Assembly: GCA_003282425.1 (NCBI GenBank)
Contig: QBZF01000005.1
Span: 1 to 41,545, forward strand
Length of the DNA: 41,545 bases
Source of the DNA: Prochlorococcus sp. AG-335-A05
GTDB lineage: Bacteria; Cyanobacteriota; Cyanobacteriia; PCC-6307; Cyanobiaceae
Reading direction: 5' to 3'
Within the stretch, counting starts at the first letter, position 1, and every line of letters begins with the position of its first letter. The notes beneath the pieces were generated by a model, which was given only the letters and a program-made list of their open reading frames with translations, ran no database searches and had not been told where the DNA came from. Both the position numbers and the translations under genes were made by a program. Positions 38,546-41,545 of the stretch are shown in pieces.

Positions 38546-38797
38546 TTATGCCACATATGGTGGAGGGGTAGGATTTATAAATGTATTGATTGGGAGTATT
38601 AAAGTAGCTATATTTTGATTCTTATCCGGCCTCTGTTTTTTAGGAAATCTTTTTCCAAATGGCACTCTAATTACATTAGTACCTTCAACAGAATTTACCT
38701 TTGTATTATTCCCTAAGGAATTATTTACAAAATTTGGTAAATCCAAATTATTGATTGGCAAGGCCTTAACCTTACCAGATTTTAAATCTTTGCTCAT
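38546..38797 (-). CDS. Small protein of unknown function
   Basis: 83 residues, not recognised. It is hydrophilic at first (SKDLKSGKVKALPINNLDLPNFVNNS), has a basic patch VPFGKRFPKKQRPDKN, then a hydrophobic NIATLILPINTFI and a proline-rich end NPTPPPYVA. It has no signal peptide and no cysteine. It fills most of the space between sqdX and gcvP, and in this compact genome that supports it being a gene. It lies 130 bp downstream of gcvP on the same strand. I infer no function. Confidence 0.55.
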   Translation of the reverse strand: MSKDLKSGKVKALPINNLDLPNFVNNSLGNNTKVNSVEGTNVIRVPFGKRFPKKQRPDKNQNIATLILPINTFINPTPPPYVA

Positions 38798-38927
38798 AGC
38801 TTCAAATACCCCAAATAAATTTGATGCATGATAATAGTAATAAAAAAACTTAAAAAAATTCTATAAGAAAATATTAAATTTTTTATTCTATTTGACGATA
38901 ACTAAAAAATCAGGTGAACGCTAGTAT

Positions 38928-41545
38928 TTATGCACATTTTTTGTCATCTAAAAAATCTTTATCGTTGACATTACAAGAACAAATTAAATTTCTATCTCCA
39001 TAAGCATTATCTATTCTTGATACAGAAGACCAGAATTTGTGTTCGAATTTACCTTTATATGGATATGCAGCCTTTTCTTTTGAATAAGGATAATTCCAAT
39101 TATCTGAAATCAACTCATTTATGGTATGAGGCGCATTACTAATTAAATTATTATTTCTGAGATTACTATTATTTTCAATTTCTTCAATTTCTTCGTTTAT
39201 TAATAGCATAGCTTCACAAAATCTATTTAACTCTTTTAAACTTTCACTTTCAGTTGGTTCTATCATCATAGTTTCAGGAACTGGCCAACTTATCGTTGGA
39301 GCATGAAAGCTATAATCTATTAATCTCTTAGCTATATCATTAACACTTAAGCCTGTTTTTGACTTCAACTCTCTAAAATCAAGAATACATTCATGTGCGA
39401 CAAAATTATTTTGTCCTTTATATAAAATCTTAAATTTATTTTTCAATTTATTAGCAATATAATTTGCTGACAATATTGCATGACTACTAGCCTTTCTTAA
39501 ACCACTTTGGCCAACCATCTTTATATACATCCAGCTTATTGGAAGAATACTTGCACTTCCGTGCTGTGAAGAGGATACAGAATAACCGAATGAATTAGAA
39601 ATATTATCTTTTAACGAATGAGAAGGGAGAAAAGGACTTAAAGTTTCAGATGTTGCAACTGGACCAACTCCAGGACCACCGCCACCATGAGGGATACAAA
39701 ATGTTTTATGTAAATTTAAATGGCAAACATCCACGCCATAATCTCCAGGCTTACACAATCCCACCTGAGCGTTAAGATTAGCTCCGTCCAAATAAACAAA
39801 TGCCCCAACTGAATGAATTAAGTCACAAATTTCTCTGATTTTTAATTCAAAAACTCCATGAGTAGAAGGATAAGTTAACATTAATGCACCAATTTGATTA
39901 TCAAATTCTTGGACCTTAATTAATAAATCCTCATAAGAAATATTACCTTCAGAATCACATTTTATAGTTACAACATCAAACCCTGCCATAACCGCACTAG
40001 CAGGATTTGTTCCATGAGCACTTTGTGGAATTAGGCATTTTTTTCTTGATGAATCACCTTTTGAAGCGAAATAAGAATTGATTGCCAATAAACCGGCAAA
40101 CTCTCCTTGAGAGCCTGCATTTGGCTGAAATGAAACTGACTTTAAGCCAATAAGGTCACTAATCCATTTCTCAAGATCGCTTATTATTTTTGAATAACCT
40201 TTAGTTTGATTAGCTGGAGCGAAAGGATGAATTGAGGATAAATTTGCCCATGAAATAGGACTAAGCTCTGCTGCAGAATTTAATTTCATAGTACAACTTC
40301 CTAGTGGAATCATTCCATCAACCAGTGAAAAATCTTTCTCAGCGAGTTTAAAAATATACCTCATTAAATCACTCTCACTTTGATAATTTTCAAATATATT
40401 TTGTTGCATCCATTCTTTATTTCTTAGAGGAATGCCGTCAATCTGAAAACAATTATTAAGTGTAATGTGCTTTAAATCTTCTTTTTTTCCTAGCCCATTT
40501 GCTATGAAAGTTGCTATCTTATGAATTTCATTTTTATCAGTAAGCTCGTCTATGGAAATTCCAAATCCTGTAGATTCCTCAATCGTTGAACCTAAAGGTA
40601 AAATTCTAAAGTTAAAACCGTTTTTTAAAGCTTCGTTATGAATCTTTTCAGATTCATCACAATAAATATCAAGGCTATCAAACCTACTACCACTAGGTAC
40701 TTTTAACCCTAACTCAGAAAGAATAGATTCGAGATATTTTCTTAATATAACAATCCTCTTCGCCATTTTTGTTAATCCAGAAGACCCATGATAAATGGCA
40801 TAAAAAGAAGATATTATCGCTAAAAGAGATTGAGCTGTACAAATATTACTAGTTGCTTTTTCTCTTCTTATATGTTGTTCTCTTGTTTGCAATGCTAATC
40901 TCAGTGATTGTTCTCCATTTCTAGATATAGTTTGTCCTACAATTCTTCCAGGTATAAGTCTTTTATATTTTTCACTACATGCAAAAAATGCTGCATGAGG
41001 ACCACCAAAGCCCATTGGAACCCCAAATCTTTGCAAACTACCAACAGCTATATCAACTCCAAATTGGGCTATTGGTTTTATTAAAACTTGCGCAAGAGGA
41101 TCAATAATTGATGTGACGACTATTTCTGCTTTATGAGCTTGGGAAATTAAAAATGTTGGATCAAATAAGTTTCCATTTTTACCAGGAAGTTGAATCAAGA
41201 GTCCAAAAACATCATCATGATTTTTAAAATACTTTTGATTAAAACGTTTTAAATTAATTCCTAATGGTTTAGCTCTTGTCAATAAAACATTAAATGTATG
41301 ATCAAAAACATTTTCATCTACTAAAAAAATATTTGAGGACTTTTTTTTCCTTGAAGAAAAACTCATTGTCATTGCTTCTGCGGCAGCTGTTCCCTCATCT
41401 AAAAGCGAGGCATTAGCTATTGAGAACCCTGTTAATTCACAAATTAAAGTTTGAAAATTAAATAAAGCTTCTAATCTACCTTGAGCAATTTCTGCCTGAT
41501 AAGGGGTATAAGCTGTATACCACCTAGGATTTTCTAATACATGCC
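38928..41545 (-). CDS. gcvP: Glycine dehydrogenase (P-protein), N-terminal end cut by window
   Basis: PLP enzyme of the glycine cleavage system; in cyanobacteria it is central to photorespiratory glycine handling. The ORF track starts at an internal ATG (MTMSFSS), but the frame runs on to the window edge. There it encodes NPRWYTAYTPYQAEIAQGRLE and LICELTGFSIANASLLDEGTAAAEA, which are conserved P-protein motifs. Further on are FGVPMGFGGPHAAFF, the LGSCTMKLN segment and the PLP lysine in LNLHKTFCIPHGGGGPG. The gene is therefore 5' partial, with about 872 residues visible. No other gcv gene is in the window. Confidence 0.97.
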   Translation of the reverse strand, partial: HVLENPRWYTAYTPYQAEIAQGRLEALFNFQTLICELTGFSIANASLLDEGTAAAEAMTMSFSSRKKKSSNIFLVDENVFDHTFNVLLTRAKPLGINLKRFNQKYFKNHDDVFGLLIQLPGKNGNLFDPTFLISQAHKAEIVVTSIIDPLAQVLIKPIAQFGVDIAVGSLQRFGVPMGFGGPHAAFFACSEKYKRLIPGRIVGQTISRNGEQSLRLALQTREQHIRREKATSNICTAQSLLAIISSFYAIYHGSSGLTKMAKRIVILRKYLESILSELGLKVPSGSRFDSLDIYCDESEKIHNEALKNGFNFRILPLGSTIEESTGFGISIDELTDKNEIHKIATFIANGLGKKEDLKHITLNNCFQIDGIPLRNKEWMQQNIFENYQSESDLMRYIFKLAEKDFSLVDGMIPLGSCTMKLNSAAELSPISWANLSSIHPFAPANQTKGYSKIISDLEKWISDLIGLKSVSFQPNAGSQGEFAGLLAINSYFASKGDSSRKKCLIPQSAHGTNPASAVMAGFDVVTIKCDSEGNISYEDLLIKVQEFDNQIGALMLTYPSTHGVFELKIREICDLIHSVGAFVYLDGANLNAQVGLCKPGDYGVDVCHLNLHKTFCIPHGGGGPGVGPVATSETLSPFLPSHSLKDNISNSFGYSVSSSQHGSASILPISWMYIKMVGQSGLRKASSHAILSANYIANKLKNKFKILYKGQNNFVAHECILDFRELKSKTGLSVNDIAKRLIDYSFHAPTISWPVPETMMIEPTESESLKELNRFCEAMLLINEEIEEIENNSNLRNNNLISNAPHTINELISDNWNYPYSKEKAAYPYKGKFEHKFWSSVSRIDNAYGDRNLICSCNVNDKDFLDDKKCA

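Noticed and set aside
1-41545. CRISPR arrays, insertion sequences, prophage or genomic-island signs
   Set aside because: No spaced identical repeats, transposase or integrase motifs, or abrupt composition changes were seen. The only tRNA gene has no integrase or repeated 3' end beside it.

Overview
The window looks like the core chromosome of a high-light-type Prochlorococcus, or a very close marine picocyanobacterium. Base composition is very AT-rich and genes are packed almost end to end. The genes include photosystem II psbZ, the sulfolipid pair sqdB-sqdX, the plastid-conserved ycf23, a cyanobacterial four-ACT aspartate kinase and an anaerobic-type cobalamin gene (cobH). I recognise this gene content and order from memory of that group; no search was run.

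Layout, left to right. At 1-2454 on the minus strand are gyrB, a small secreted SH3-like protein and the start of crcB (cut by the window edge). At 2607-5963 on the plus strand are miaA, infC, a GntR-type regulator and cysE. At 5971-8802 is secA (minus). At 8981-11267 are a GNAT acetyltransferase (plus), then on the minus strand a GtrA-like membrane protein, an NTF2/SnoaL-like protein, tRNA-Gly(GCC), ribH and psbZ. At 11411-21632 strands alternate: mutS (+), cobH (-), holA (+), lysC (+), uvrB (-), ycf23 (-), tilS (+). At 21629-25646 (minus) are asd, dapA and an RNase J gene. At 25774-31095 (plus) are tig, clpP, clpX and dnaX. At 31097-33965 (minus) are a SpoIID/LytB-domain protein and a membrane glycosyltransferase. 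At 34057-38534 (plus) are rpmI, rplT, a TPR protein, thiG, sqdB and sqdX. At 38546-41545 (minus) are a small unknown gene and gcvP, which runs off the right edge.

Functionally this is housekeeping. It covers DNA topology, repair and replication (gyrB, mutS, uvrB, holA, dnaX), translation and RNA processing (infC, rpmI, rplT, miaA, tilS, tRNA-Gly, rnj), and protein folding, export and turnover (tig, clpP, clpX, secA). It also covers amino-acid and cofactor synthesis (cysE, lysC, asd, dapA, gcvP, ribH, thiG, cobH) and the envelope and thylakoid (sqdB, sqdX, psbZ, glycosyltransferase, SpoIID). No mobile element, CRISPR array, phage gene or toxin-antitoxin pair was seen. No gene-free stretch exceeds 300 bases.

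I found no new multi-gene system. The observations most worth checking are small ones. Upstream of sqdB there are three 8-bp repeats phased at 11 bp, like an OmpR/PhoB/RpaB-family operator. The clpP reading frame continues upstream of its first usable start across an A9 run, with conserved residues before that start. MutS has an N-terminal QKDLF, which matches a beta-clamp-binding motif, and lacks the C-terminal tail where that site normally lies.
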